Below, piece by piece: positions 36,969-46,415 of a stretch of DNA of 64,000 nucleotides. The notes under the pieces are model-generated. The model saw nothing but the letters and a program-made list of their open reading frames with translations. It was not told the origin of the DNA and did no database searches. The number at the start of each line of letters is the position of its first letter. Position 1 is the first letter of the stretch. The position numbers were made by a program, and so were the translations under genes. This stretch comes from Chloroflexota bacterium (GTDB taxonomy: Bacteria > Chloroflexota > Anaerolineae > Aggregatilineales > Aggregatilineaceae): positions 1 through 64,000 of the forward strand of contig JAAYCM010000098.1 in NCBI GenBank assembly GCA_012729765.1, read 5' to 3'.

Positions 36969-37643
36969 TTGAGCACGAGCCAGGACCGTCTAATTCTGCT
37001 CGCGTCGGCCTCACCCCGCCGGCGCGCATTATTCACCCTGCTAGGGCTGCCCTTCCAGGTGGCGACCGCCGACATCGACGAGACGCCGCTGCCCGGTGAG
37101 GCTGCCGACGCCTATACTGCCCGGCTGAGCCATGAAAAAGCGCGCGCCGTGCAGCAGCGCTCCGGCGATCAGCGCGCCCTGGTGCTGGCCGCCGACACGA
37201 CCGTTGCCGACAGCGGCGTGATCCTGGGCAAGCCCGCCGATCCCGACGAGGCGCGCGCCATGCTGCGGCGGCTGCGCGGGCGAACGCACCAGGTTTATAC
37301 CGCCCTGACGCTGCTCGATGACGCGAGCGGGCGCAGCCTGACCGATGTCGCGCAGACCGATGTGCACATGCGCGAGTATGACGACGCCGAGCTTGAAGCC
37401 TATATTGCCAGCGGCGACCCGTTCGACAAGGCCGGCGGCTACGCGATCCAGCATCCCGGCTTCCACCCGGTCGAGGCGCTGCACGGCTGCTATACCAACG
37501 TGGTCGGCCTGCCGCTGTGCCACGTGGTGTGGGCGCTGCGCCAGTTTGGAGTCGAGCCGAATCCGCAGGTACCGCTGCTGTGCCAGCGCCATCACGACGG
37601 CGTGTGCAGCCTGGCCGACGATCTGCTGGCGGGCCGGCTCTGA
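36969..37643 (+). CDS. maf: Maf-like nucleotide pyrophosphatase
   Basis: House-cleaning nucleotide pyrophosphatase of the Maf/YhdE family, 224 aa. Start signature LILLASASPRRRALFTLLG, then the DTTVADSGVILGKPADPDEA catalytic segment and DKAGGYAIQHPG (about 150-162), all typical. It would hydrolyse modified or standard nucleoside triphosphates such as dTTP/UTP, and homologues affect septum formation. A TTG start is used; the C-terminal 30 residues (CQRHHDGVCSL region) are longer than usual. It lies 30 bp after the FHA regulator. Confidence 0.92.
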   Translation: MSTSQDRLILLASASPRRRALFTLLGLPFQVATADIDETPLPGEAADAYTARLSHEKARAVQQRSGDQRALVLAADTTVADSGVILGKPADPDEARAMLRRLRGRTHQVYTALTLLDDASGRSLTDVAQTDVHMREYDDAELEAYIASGDPFDKAGGYAIQHPGFHPVEALHGCYTNVVGLPLCHVVWALRQFGVEPNPQVPLLCQRHHDGVCSLADDLLAGRL

Positions 37644-37783
37644 TGCCCGGCGCACCGCAACCTTTCGAATCCCAGCGCGATCTGCGCTAGAATAACGCCG
37701 CTGTCAGACCAGACATGATCAGAAGGCGGGGATACAGCGCGATGATCGCTGCGCGCTCTATCCCTCAATTGGCGCAAGGGCGT

Positions 37784-40048
37784 ATGCAAAAACAACACAT
37801 CGTGCGGATGCTGTGGATCGGGATCGTGGCGGCGCTGCTGCTGGCCGCGTGCGGGGGTCGATCCGCCAGCGGGACGCAGCTTGAGCAAAACGGGCCGAAT
37901 CCCTCGCCGCAGCTCACGCTGGAAGAAGCCGATCAGGTCGCGCAGACCTTTCTCAGCGCGTGGCAGGCCGCCGACTATGGCGCGATGTATTCTCTGATCA
38001 CGCCCAACAGCCGCGACGCTTTTGGCCCGGAAGCCTTCACCGCCCAATACGAGAATCTCCGCACACTGTTTACCCTGCAATCCCTGGACACACAGATCGT
38101 CAGCTCGCTGCGCGAGGGCACGACCGCCGCCATCCTATATGATGTTACGTTCCACTCCGAGCGCTTCGGCGCGGTGATGGACAGCGGGCGGCTGCTGCGC
38201 CTGATCGAGACGCCCGAAGGCTGGCGCGTGGCGTGGTCGCTGGGCGATATCTTCGCGGCGATGCAGGGTGGCGGGCGGCTGGAGCTGCGCCAGGTGTTGC
38301 CGGGACGCGGCAACATCTACGACCGCAACGGGAATGTGCTGGTCGATCAGAACGGGCGCGCGATCACGATCTTCGCCGTCAAGCGTGATATGCCCGACGT
38401 CGCGCAGTGCATCACCGCCCTGGCGCGCATTCTGGATCGTGAAGAAGTGGATTTGCAGGAAGTGTTCGACCGCTACGCGCCGGAGATTCGCTTCCGTGTG
38501 GGGGAGATCACGCCCGAAAAGTATCAGGCCGAGGAACAAACGCTGCGCCAGGTGTGCGACGTCGGCGACGATCCCGGCGACACACAGACCCGCCCCACCC
38601 GGCGCTATTTCGGGACGCTGGCCCCGCACGTCGTCGGCTATGTCGGGCCGATCCGCCCCGACCAGATGGAAGAATACACCCGGCGCGGTTATCCCCCCGA
38701 CGCGCTGATCGGCCAGGAAGGGATCGAGCGGTCCTACGAGACGGTGCTGGCCGGGACCATCGGCGGGCAGTTGGTGGTCGCGTCGGCGGGCGGCGAGATA
38801 CTGCGCGTGGTGGCCGAGATCGAGGCGGAGCCGGGCCAGAGTGTCTATCTGACCATCGACCGCGATCTGCAACAGGCGCTCCAGGAAGCCATCGTGGACG
38901 CCTATCGCTACGCCGGGCCGACCTGGGCCATCACCTCACCGGGCGCGGCGGCGGTCGTGCTGGATGTGGACACGGGCGAAGTGCTGGCGATGGTCAGCTA
39001 TCCCTGGTTCGATCCGAGCGTGTTCAACCCGGACTCGGGGATCGAGAACCGGGACGAACAGGTAACCGCACTCGAAAACAATCCGCGGACGCCGCTGCTC
39101 AACCGCGCCACGCAGGGCGCGTTTGCGTCCGGATCGGTCTTCAAGATCGTCACGCTGACCGCCGGGCTGGACAGCGGGGTCTATACGCCCGGCGCCGGGG
39201 TCACGTGCAGCGGCATCTGGTATGGCGGGCAGTATGGCGACTGGCTGAACGCGCGCACCGACTGGCTGCGCACCGGGCATGGCTGGGTCGATGCCAGGCG
39301 CGCGCTGACCTATTCGTGTAACCCGTATTTCTGGCAGCTTGGCGTGGCGTTGCACAATGAGGATCCGACCCTGCTCGAACGCTACGCGCACGAGATGGGG
39401 CTGGGCGTGCCCACCGGCCAGACCGATATTCCTGAAGCAGCCGGCCAGATTCCGAACGACGCGCTCGTCTTCCGGCTGAATGGGCGCGGCTGGCAGATGG
39501 CCGATACGCTCAACCTGGTGATCGGCCAGGGCGAGACGTTGAATACGCCGCTGCAAATCGCGCGGATGGTGGCTGCCGTCGCCAATGGCGGCACACTCTA
39601 TACGCCCCAGTTCGTGCACAAAATCCAGTTGATCAGTGAGGAGCCGTCCTATATCGCCGCGCCGGAGATCGGCAGCCAGCTCGACGTCGATCCCGCAGTC
39701 CTCGCGCTGGTCCGTAACGCGATGTGTGATGTCACGCTGGACCCCAACGGCACCGCCCGCTATATCTTTGAATCCTGGTATGACTTTCAGGGCGAACAGG
39801 TGATCGTGTGCGGCAAGACCGGCACCGCCCAGATTGGCAGCACGGGCATCAAGCCGCAGGCGTGGTTCACCGCGTTCGCGCCCCAGGACGATCCGGAGAT
39901 CGCAATCGCCGTGATCGTCGAGAACTCGTGCGAAGGCTCCGAAGTCGCCGCCCCGCTGGCGCGCCGCATTGTCGAGGACTACTACGGGATGCCACATTCC
40001 GATTGGCCCTCGTTCTGGCAGTCGGCCTGCTTCGATCTGGGCGAGTAG
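37784..40048 (+). CDS. Lipoprotein class B penicillin-binding protein with MecA-like N-terminal domain
   Basis: Peptidoglycan transpeptidase, 754 aa from the ATG at 37784 (AAGGGCG upstream). The first 25 residues form a lipoprotein signal ending LLLAAC, so it is lipid-anchored rather than held by a membrane helix. An NTF2-like MecA_N-type domain follows (about 40-155: EEADQVAQTFLSAWQAADYG, GWRVAW). Then come a PBP dimerisation domain (about 160-370: LPGRGNIYDRNGNVL) and a transpeptidase domain with S-x-x-K (GSVFK, Ser about 451), S-x-N (SCN, about 511) and KTG (CGKTGTAQ, about 678). The architecture matches MecA/PBP2a-type enzymes. This hints at low beta-lactam affinity but does not show it. 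Confidence 0.9.
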   Translation: MQKQHIVRMLWIGIVAALLLAACGGRSASGTQLEQNGPNPSPQLTLEEADQVAQTFLSAWQAADYGAMYSLITPNSRDAFGPEAFTAQYENLRTLFTLQSLDTQIVSSLREGTTAAILYDVTFHSERFGAVMDSGRLLRLIETPEGWRVAWSLGDIFAAMQGGGRLELRQVLPGRGNIYDRNGNVLVDQNGRAITIFAVKRDMPDVAQCITALARILDREEVDLQEVFDRYAPEIRFRVGEITPEKYQAEEQTLRQVCDVGDDPGDTQTRPTRRYFGTLAPHVVGYVGPIRPDQMEEYTRRGYPPDALIGQEGIERSYETVLAGTIGGQLVVASAGGEILRVVAEIEAEPGQSVYLTIDRDLQQALQEAIVDAYRYAGPTWAITSPGAAAVVLDVDTGEVLAMVSYPWFDPSVFNPDSGIENRDEQVTALENNPRTPLLNRATQGAFASGSVFKIVTLTAGLDSGVYTPGAGVTCSGIWYGGQYGDWLNARTDWLRTGHGWVDARRALTYSCNPYFWQLGVALHNEDPTLLERYAHEMGLGVPTGQTDIPEAAGQIPNDALVFRLNGRGWQMADTLNLVIGQGETLNTPLQIARMVAAVANGGTLYTPQFVHKIQLISEEPSYIAAPEIGSQLDVDPAVLALVRNAMCDVTLDPNGTARYIFESWYDFQGEQVIVCGKTGTAQIGSTGIKPQAWFTAFAPQDDPEIAIAVIVENSCEGSEVAAPLARRIVEDYYGMPHSDWPSFWQSACFDLGE

Positions 40049-40220
40049 CGCATCCCAGGCCCCCACGACCGGAAATTAATCTATGCTGGCGGTTTCACCG
40101 AATTATTTTTATCGTTTGTATACTGGTACTCATACCTTTTTTATGATTATACCCTTGCGTCATGAGTTCAGTAACCGTAAGCTAGATTAAGCCCAGGTGC
40201 GCACAGGCGGTGAGTGTTTC

Positions 40221-41912
40221 ATGCAGAATTTGCTGCCCACCCTGCTCGATCACGATATTGGGATGCTGGAGATCATCGCCCGGCGCTGGGATGTCGATCT
40301 GGCATCCCTCGACAAGCGTGAAGCCGCCGAGATGCTGGCCTCGGCCATGCTCGACCCGGAGCGGGCCAGGATCGAGTGGGGACGGCTCAACGATACGGAG
40401 CGCGGCGCGCTGCAAATGCTGCTCAGTGCCCCCGACCACAAAATGACCGAAGCGCAGTTCAGCCGGCTGTTTGGGGAAATCCGCCGGATGGGACCGGGAC
40501 GCCGCGACCGCGAGAAGCCGCACCTCAGCCCGGCCAGTGTCGCCGAAACGCTCTATTTTCGCGGGCTGGCGTCGCTGGCCTACGACCAGGGCAAGAAGGA
40601 TATGCAGAGCTTCGTCTATATGCCGCCCGACCTGGCGAGCGTGCTCCCGGCCCACGAAACCGGCTTCGATCTCAGCGCCGAACCAGCCGCCGCCCCAGAG
40701 TGGAGCGACGAGCGCGACGAGCCGGAAACGGTCCAGCACGCCACGACCGCCCTGGTCGATGACCTGACGACGCTGCTGGCCTATTTGCAGATTGAGCCGG
40801 TGCCCACCGAAAAGGACGCGCTGCACGCCGAGATCGGTGCGGCGCTGGAGCCGTACTGGCTGGGCGATCACGATCCGGCGCGGGTGGCGCTGATGATCGC
40901 GCTGGCCGGCACGCTGGGGCTGGCCGCCGCCGAAGAGGGTATTTTCAAGCCGGTCCCGGCGCATCTGCGCCCCTGGCTGGAACAGAGCCGTCCCCGGCAG
41001 GTGCGCGCGCTGGCCGAAACCTGGCGCGACACGATGCTTTTCAACGAGCTGTGGTACACGCCCGGCCTCGCGCCGGAGCCGACCGGCTGGCGCAACGATC
41101 CGCTGCTGCCCCGCCAAACACTGCTCGCCTTCATGGAGATGGTGCCGCCGAACAGCTGGTGGCTGGTCGATGACCTGATCGAAGTGATCAAGGCCGAGGA
41201 GCCAGACTTCCAGCGCCCGGCAGGCGATTATGCGAGCTGGTACATCCGCGACGTGGAGACGGGCGACTATCTGGACGGCTTCGAGAATTGGGATCGTGTC
41301 GATGCCGCCGTGCTGCGCTTTATCCTGACCGGGCCGATGCACTGGCTGGGCCTGATCGACGTGGGCGACCGGGGGCTGTTCTGCCGCCTGACGGCCTATG
41401 GGCGCGCGCTGTGCGGCGAGATCGAGTGGCCGGACCCGCCCGACGAGCGCTCGCCGCTGATCGTCGAGAGCGATGGCACACTGCGCGCCCCACGCACGCT
41501 CAGCCGCTATGAGCGCTTTCAGGTGGCGCGCATTACCGACTGGCACGCAGTCGGCGATCCATACGTATATGGATTGACGGTTGGTGGACTGCGCCGCGCC
41601 GCGCAGCAGGGCTTGCAGGTCGAGGCGATCCATGCCTTTCTGCGGCGCGCCAGCGGTGAGGCCCTGCCGGAGCCGGTCGTGCAGATGCTCGCGCAGTGGG
41701 GCAAGGTCGGCCAGGCCGATGTCTGGCTGACTTCAGCCGTGATCCTGCGCACCACAACGCCCGAAGCACTGCAAACGATGCTCGAAACACCCGAAATACG
41801 CCGCTATCTGGGCGCGACACTCGGCCCGATGGCGGTTATTGTCCGCGAAGGCCAGGAGCACGCGCTGGCCGCTGCCCTGCAGGAACATGGAATCCTGGTA
41901 GAACTCGCATGA
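40221..41912 (+). CDS. XPB/Ssl2 N-terminal-like (Helicase_C_3) protein
   Basis: A 563-aa protein without helicase motor motifs that resembles the non-catalytic N-terminal part of bacterial XPB-like helicases. The N-terminal helices (about 1-160) have LPTLLDHDIGMLEIIARRWD and a winged-helix-like pattern. The C-terminal 130 residues hold RYERFQVARITDW, GLQVEAIHAFLRRASG and VQMLAQWGKVGQADVW (the beta-alpha Helicase_C_3 module). The role is probably DNA or protein scaffolding. The ATG at 40221 is used; the stop overlaps the next gene (ATGA). The 172-bp upstream gap is AT-rich but no confident promoter was seen. Confidence 0.7.
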   Translation: MQNLLPTLLDHDIGMLEIIARRWDVDLASLDKREAAEMLASAMLDPERARIEWGRLNDTERGALQMLLSAPDHKMTEAQFSRLFGEIRRMGPGRRDREKPHLSPASVAETLYFRGLASLAYDQGKKDMQSFVYMPPDLASVLPAHETGFDLSAEPAAAPEWSDERDEPETVQHATTALVDDLTTLLAYLQIEPVPTEKDALHAEIGAALEPYWLGDHDPARVALMIALAGTLGLAAAEEGIFKPVPAHLRPWLEQSRPRQVRALAETWRDTMLFNELWYTPGLAPEPTGWRNDPLLPRQTLLAFMEMVPPNSWWLVDDLIEVIKAEEPDFQRPAGDYASWYIRDVETGDYLDGFENWDRVDAAVLRFILTGPMHWLGLIDVGDRGLFCRLTAYGRALCGEIEWPDPPDERSPLIVESDGTLRAPRTLSRYERFQVARITDWHAVGDPYVYGLTVGGLRRAAQQGLQVEAIHAFLRRASGEALPEPVVQMLAQWGKVGQADVWLTSAVILRTTTPEALQTMLETPEIRRYLGATLGPMAVIVREGQEHALAAALQEHGILVELA

Positions 41913-43129
41913 TAAACCCAAAAATCAAACCCGACATGGTTTCAAATGGTGGATTGCCCCGGTCGCTGCTGACCCGGTTTCACCGGGCCTATCCCGGCCA
42001 CACGCCCGATGTCGTCGTCCGTGCCCCTGGGCGCGTCAACCTGCTCGGCGGACACGTCGATATCCAGGATGGCTACGTCATCAACATCACCATCAACCGC
42101 GAAATCTGGCTGGCCGCCGCCTATGGCGCGGCGGAGCTGGTGCAGCTTCATGCCGCCGACCTGGATGAATCGGCGGCGCTCTCGCTGCGGCGGCTGGACG
42201 AGCGCGCCGATATCATGGGCGGCGAGCTGCCGCGCTGGGCACGCTATCCGGCGGGTGTGGCGTGGGCGCTTCAGCGGCGCGGGCTGGCGCTGAACGGGAT
42301 GGATGCCGTTTTTCTGGGCGATGTGCTGATGGGGGCCGGACTCAGTTCGTCGGCAGCGGTCGAGGAAGTGTTCGCCATCGCGTGGCAGGCGCTCGAAGGC
42401 TGGCGGCTCGACTCGCAAGAGCTGGCGTTCGTAGGGCGCGAGGCCGAGCGCGAGTATATGGGCCTGGGCACCGGGATTCAGGATCAGTTCACCTGCCTGC
42501 ACGCACGGCGCGATCATGCCCTGTGGCTGGACTGCCGCACGCTGGAGCACCGCCACCTGGCGTTCCCCGATTCGGTGCGTGTCGTTGTATGTGACACCAA
42601 CACCCGTCGCGAGCTGGTCGGGACCCGGTATAATGGGCGCGCCGAGGATGGCCATGCCACCGTGCGCACCATCAGCCTGATCGACCCTGAGGTCAAGGCG
42701 CTGCGCGATGTGAGCTATGAGCGGCTGCTGGAATTCGAAGCGGTGCTGACCGAGAGCCAGTTCCGGCGCTCGCGCCACGTGGTGACGGAGAATGCGCGCG
42801 TGCAGGAAGGTGCACAGGCATTGGCATTGGGCGACGTGGCCGCGTTCGGGGAACTAATGAACCGCTCGTACTGGAGCGCGCGCAACGATTACGGCAGCAG
42901 CTCGCCCGCCCTGGACGCGATGTGGCAGGCCGCGACCGAGCACCCCGGCTGCTATGGGGCGCGCTACAGCGGCGGCGGCGAGGCGGGCGCGGTCGTCGCC
43001 CTGGTGGATGCCAACGCCCTCGCAGACTTTATCGACCAGACCGGGGCGCGCTATTATGAGATGGCGGGACGCTCCGGCAACCTGTTCGCCGTCGAAGCGG
43101 TGGACAGCGCGGGCGTATTTACGTCCTGA
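41909..43129 (+). CDS. galK: Galactokinase-like GHMP kinase
   Basis: A 406-aa GHMP-family sugar kinase, closest by eye to galactokinase. Motif 1 APGRVNLLGGHVDIQDGYV (about 34-52), ATP loop MGAGLSSSAAVEE (about 145-157) and motif 3 YSGGGEAGAVVALVD (about 350-365). Galactokinase normally reads G-E-H-T-D in motif 1, where the Glu contacts sugar hydroxyls. Here it is G-G-H-V-D, so substrate could differ (galactose, GalNAc or another hexose). The true start is the ATG at 41909 overlapping the upstream stop; an open frame extending to 41696 is a shadow of the preceding gene. Confidence 0.82.
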   Translation: MINPKIKPDMVSNGGLPRSLLTRFHRAYPGHTPDVVVRAPGRVNLLGGHVDIQDGYVINITINREIWLAAAYGAAELVQLHAADLDESAALSLRRLDERADIMGGELPRWARYPAGVAWALQRRGLALNGMDAVFLGDVLMGAGLSSSAAVEEVFAIAWQALEGWRLDSQELAFVGREAEREYMGLGTGIQDQFTCLHARRDHALWLDCRTLEHRHLAFPDSVRVVVCDTNTRRELVGTRYNGRAEDGHATVRTISLIDPEVKALRDVSYERLLEFEAVLTESQFRRSRHVVTENARVQEGAQALALGDVAAFGELMNRSYWSARNDYGSSSPALDAMWQAATEHPGCYGARYSGGGEAGAVVALVDANALADFIDQTGARYYEMAGRSGNLFAVEAVDSAGVFTS

Positions 43130-43189
43130 GCCAGCCCGGCCCGCTATCGATCGCGCTGCGCGGCAGTCGAGACACAGCAGGAGCACAGC

Positions 43190-43927
43190 GTGGCAGACCG
43201 AAACCAGGCGTATCAGTCCAACTGGAACACCTTCCGGCGGCTCAGCCAGACGCAGGACTCCGCCGTTCTGGAGCGGCGCGGTTTCCGGCGCTGGCTGCTG
43301 CTGCCCTATATCGCCTTCGTCATCCCGATCGAAGCGCCGGACGTGGTCACACAACTGCTGGCGTGGCAGAGCGCACTGCAAAACCTGATGGCCTACGAGC
43401 CGCAGCCCGCCGAACGGCTGCATATCACGGTGCATTTCGTCGGGCTGCTGCGCCGCAACCCGTTCCTCTTTCTGCCGAATATGTGGTCGCGCGAGCGGCT
43501 GCCCGTGCTGGCCGAGCGTGCGCGGGCGGCCCTGGCCGAGATGTGCCAGTTCGATCTCAAGCTGGGGCCGCTCAACGCCTTCCCGAACGTGCTGTTTGCC
43601 GAGGTGCAGGACGAGCACGAATGCCTGCGGACGCTGCGCGCCAAAATCCGCCGCGCGATGCCGCTGCGCGCCCGCCCGCCGCTCACCTGGAGCTATGTGC
43701 CGCACGTCACGCTGGGGCTGTGGGGCCAGCAGCCCGTCCGCCCGATCGTCGCCGCCATGCAGCCCTATCGCCACGTGCCGCCGGTCACGCTGCGTGTCGA
43801 GAAGGTCAAGCTGACGCTCTATGTGCGCGACGTTTCGCCCGCCGAGCCAGACATCCTGAGCAGCGCGCGCGAAGAGATCGTGACCGAGATCGCGCTCCCG
43901 CCCCGGCCCGCCAATGCCGCATGTTGA
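43190..43927 (+). CDS. 2'-5' RNA ligase/LigT-family 2H phosphoesterase
   Basis: A 245-aa member of the 2H phosphoesterase superfamily with both H-x-T/S-x motifs: LHITVHFVGLL (about 83-93) and PHVTLGLWG (about 171-179). Family members hydrolyse or form cyclic 2',3'- or 2',5'-phosphodiesters on RNA or small nucleotides. An N-terminal 45-residue extension precedes the fold. GTG start with AGGAG 7 bases upstream. It lies 60 bp after galK with no obvious functional tie. Confidence 0.85.
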   Translation: MADRNQAYQSNWNTFRRLSQTQDSAVLERRGFRRWLLLPYIAFVIPIEAPDVVTQLLAWQSALQNLMAYEPQPAERLHITVHFVGLLRRNPFLFLPNMWSRERLPVLAERARAALAEMCQFDLKLGPLNAFPNVLFAEVQDEHECLRTLRAKIRRAMPLRARPPLTWSYVPHVTLGLWGQQPVRPIVAAMQPYRHVPPVTLRVEKVKLTLYVRDVSPAEPDILSSAREEIVTEIALPPRPANAAC

Positions 43928-43960
43928 CGATCCCCGCACAGCAAAGCAGGTGAATCCGAA

Positions 43961-45211
43961 ATGTCCACGCCGGAGCTAAGCCCATCCCCCAGCGGCTCAA
44001 CCACCACGCCTGCCGCGTCCGCCCCCTCTCGCCCGGCGCGGCTCTGGATCGGGCGTGCCGCCGGGATCGTGTTTGGGCTGCTGCTGGCCTGGCTGCTGAT
44101 TGAAGTGCTGCTGCGCGTGCTGTTCTTCTCGCTGCCGCCGCGCTTGCAGCTCGTGCTCGACCAGGTGCGTGTCACGCCGTTCAGCGACCGGACACTGCTG
44201 CCCGACCCGGTCTGGCAGCCGGATAACGAATACCTCACCATCGCGCGCCCGGTGCAGGGCTATGAGCAGTTCGGCAGCGCGGAAGTGCGCTTCGAGGTGG
44301 ACACCGAGACGCTGTGGGGATCGCGCGCGGCCTTCCGCACGCAGCAGGCGTTGGTCGATCAGCACGTGGACGGCGTGGCGATCGGTGACTCGTTCACGTT
44401 CTGCTTCACCGAGGCGGACGACTGCTGGGTTCAGCAGTTGAGTACGCTCACCGGGCGCAACATCATCAACCTGGGGATCGTCAGCACCGGATCGGTCAGC
44501 CATGCGCGCGTGCTGGCGAACTTCGGAATGCCACTCCAGCCGCCGCTGGTGATCTGGCAGTGGTGGGGCAACGACGCCAACGAGGATTATGGGCTGGCGG
44601 CGCTGCGCGGCGAAACCGAGGTGCAGTCTCCCCACCCGCCCGCGCCCGCCCGCGCGCCAAACTGGTGGGATCGCAACTCGGCGGTGTACGTGCTGCTCAA
44701 ATTGTTCCTGGGCGAAGAGGACGAGTTCGAGGGATCGCTCCAGTTTCTCGACCGCGAGACGGCCACCGAAGGCGATCTGCGGCTGGCGTTCGGGCGGCCC
44801 TACCTGTGGGACGCCTTCGACATGGCGCAGCCACACAACCAGTATGGCTGGGAGCGCACGCAGCAGGCGTTGATCGAGGCGCAGGGCATGGTCGAGTCCT
44901 ACGGTGGGACGCTGCTGGTGGTGCTGATCCCGACCAAAGAGCAGGTCTACCGCGAACTGGCCGGGCCGCTGATCGGCGCGGAGCGAATGGCGCTGCTCGA
45001 TAGAAATTACGCGCTGATGCAGGACTTTTGCGAGGGGCAGGCGCTCACGTGCCTGGACCTGCTGCCCGTGCTCCGCGAGGTTGCGCAGCGGGGCGAGCAG
45101 CTTTACTACACGACCGATATTCACCTCAACCCGCGCGGCAATGCGGTCCTGGCGGAGACGCTGGCCGCGTGGCTGGACGCTCACCCGGATGTGTTCGGCA
45201 GCGCCCCGTAG
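43961..45211 (+). CDS. SGNH/AlgX-like membrane-anchored esterase or acetyltransferase
   Basis: A 416-aa protein with one N-terminal membrane anchor (about 35-60, IVFGLLLAWLLIEVLLRV) after a Ser/Pro-rich tail, and an external SGNH-like domain. Block I VDGVAIGDSFTFCF (nucleophile Ser in GDSFT, about 145), a WWGNDANEDYG block with Asn, and the C-terminal DIHLNPRGNAVLAETLA block supplying Asp-His. It resembles the AlgX/DHHW and other SGNH proteins that act on surface glycans. A second such protein is at 29251. The ribosome site AAAGCAGGTG is about 10 bases upstream. Substrate unknown. Confidence 0.75.
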   Translation: MSTPELSPSPSGSTTTPAASAPSRPARLWIGRAAGIVFGLLLAWLLIEVLLRVLFFSLPPRLQLVLDQVRVTPFSDRTLLPDPVWQPDNEYLTIARPVQGYEQFGSAEVRFEVDTETLWGSRAAFRTQQALVDQHVDGVAIGDSFTFCFTEADDCWVQQLSTLTGRNIINLGIVSTGSVSHARVLANFGMPLQPPLVIWQWWGNDANEDYGLAALRGETEVQSPHPPAPARAPNWWDRNSAVYVLLKLFLGEEDEFEGSLQFLDRETATEGDLRLAFGRPYLWDAFDMAQPHNQYGWERTQQALIEAQGMVESYGGTLLVVLIPTKEQVYRELAGPLIGAERMALLDRNYALMQDFCEGQALTCLDLLPVLREVAQRGEQLYYTTDIHLNPRGNAVLAETLAAWLDAHPDVFGSAP

Positions 45212-45220
45212 CCGCACATC

Positions 45221-45248
45221 AAAACGGGGCGTCGTGTGTGACGCCCCG
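45221..45248 (-). terminator. Terminator between convergent SGNH gene and tsaD
   Basis: Perfect 9-bp stem CGGGGCGTC (45225-45233) / GACGCCCCG (45240-45248) with a 6-base loop. On the minus strand it is followed by TTTTGATG, so it fits as the tsaD terminator. The plus strand lacks a T-tract, but the stem may also slow the SGNH transcript. Confidence 0.65.
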
Positions 45249-45278
45249 CCTGATTCACGTTCAGCAGCCGGATCGCGC

Positions 45279-46373
45279 TCAATCCAGTTCTTCGAGCGGC
45301 TCTTCGGTCTGCGTCATGGCGTCCTTGATCGACAGCAGCGGCCACATCGGGCGGATGTCCATCGCCAGATCGTCGCGGAAGCCCTGCACATAGCGGAAGT
45401 AGCCGGCGGCGGCGATCATCGCGGCGTTATCCCCGCACAGGCTCAGCGGCGGATAGCGCACCGGGATCGGACTGCGCTGCTGCATGGCCTTGCGGAGCGC
45501 CTGGTTCGCGCTCACCCCGCCCGTGATCCAGATCGCGTTGGCGTCGTGCGCAGCGGCGGCGCGCACCGTCTTTTCGACCAGCACATCGACCACCGCCGCC
45601 TGGAAGCTGGCCGCCACGTCCGCCACGTTGACGCCGGGCGCAAGCTGATCGGGCGTCATGCCCTCGCCTTTGGGCGGACGCGGTCCGCTCTGGGGCGGCT
45701 GGACGGCACGCAGCACCGCCGTTTTGAGGCCGGAGAAGCTGAAATCATAGCCATCGCCCTGCAGCGCGCGCGGGAAGTGATACGCCTGGGGATTGCCCTC
45801 ACGCGCCGCCCGCTCAATCGATGGGCCACCGGGATAGGGCAGGCCCAGCAGCCGCGCCACCTTGTCGAACGCCTCGCCCGCCGCGTCGTCAATCGTGCTG
45901 CCGAGCAGCCGGTATTCGCCGTGCCCGGTGATCAGTACGATCTCGCTGTGCCCGCCGGAGACGATCAGGCACATCACCGGGAACTCGATGGGATCGGCGC
46001 TCTCGACCAGCCACAGGGAATAGACGTGCCCTTCCAGGTGATTCACGCCCACGATCGGCAGGTCGCGCCCCAGGGCCAGCCCCTTGGCGTAATTCATGCC
46101 GACCAGCAGCGATCCGGCCAGGCCCGGCCCGCGTGTCACGGCAATCGCGTCGATGTCGTCCAGCTCGACGCGCGCCTCGTCCAGCGCTTCCTGCACGATG
46201 TGGCTGATCGCCTCGATGTGGGCGCGCGAGGCGACTTCCGGGAAGACGCCGCCATACTGCGCGTGCAGGTTGATCTGCGAGGCGACCACGTTCGAGAAGA
46301 TGCGCTCGCCGTCTTCCACGACGGCGGCGGCGGTTTCATCACATGATGTTTCGATACCCAGAATCAGCGTCAT
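45279..46373 (-). CDS. tsaD: tRNA N6-threonylcarbamoyladenosine synthase subunit TsaD
   Basis: Universal ASKHA-fold protein that transfers the threonylcarbamoyl group onto A37 of ANN-reading tRNAs; 364 aa. ILGIETSCDETAAAVVEDG at the N-terminus, AVTRGPGLAGSLLVG, the metal-binding H-x3-H in VNHLEGHVYS (about 110), CLIVSGGHSEIVLI (about 132-145) and WITGGVSANQALRKAM (about 275-290). A 25-residue spacer with PKGEGM (about 235-245) is slightly longer than usual. The M24 peptidase gene lies 42 bp upstream. Confidence 0.96.
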   Translation of the reverse strand: MTLILGIETSCDETAAAVVEDGERIFSNVVASQINLHAQYGGVFPEVASRAHIEAISHIVQEALDEARVELDDIDAIAVTRGPGLAGSLLVGMNYAKGLALGRDLPIVGVNHLEGHVYSLWLVESADPIEFPVMCLIVSGGHSEIVLITGHGEYRLLGSTIDDAAGEAFDKVARLLGLPYPGGPSIERAAREGNPQAYHFPRALQGDGYDFSFSGLKTAVLRAVQPPQSGPRPPKGEGMTPDQLAPGVNVADVAASFQAAVVDVLVEKTVRAAAAHDANAIWITGGVSANQALRKAMQQRSPIPVRYPPLSLCGDNAAMIAAAGYFRYVQGFRDDLAMDIRPMWPLLSIKDAMTQTEEPLEELD

Positions 46374-46415
46374 AATGATTTACAGTCGGTGATGCTGTTA
46401 CCGCCCGATAGCAGG

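Noticed and set aside
37655-37720. TTTCGAATCCCAGCG near 37662 as a possible tRNA T-arm
   Set aside because: No matching acceptor, D-arm or anticodon structure nearby; no convincing tRNA was found elsewhere either.
41696-43129. Longer galactokinase start at 41696
   Set aside because: The extra 71 codons overlap the XPB-N-like gene in another frame; the ATGA overlap at 41909 and the conserved N-terminus fix the shorter start.
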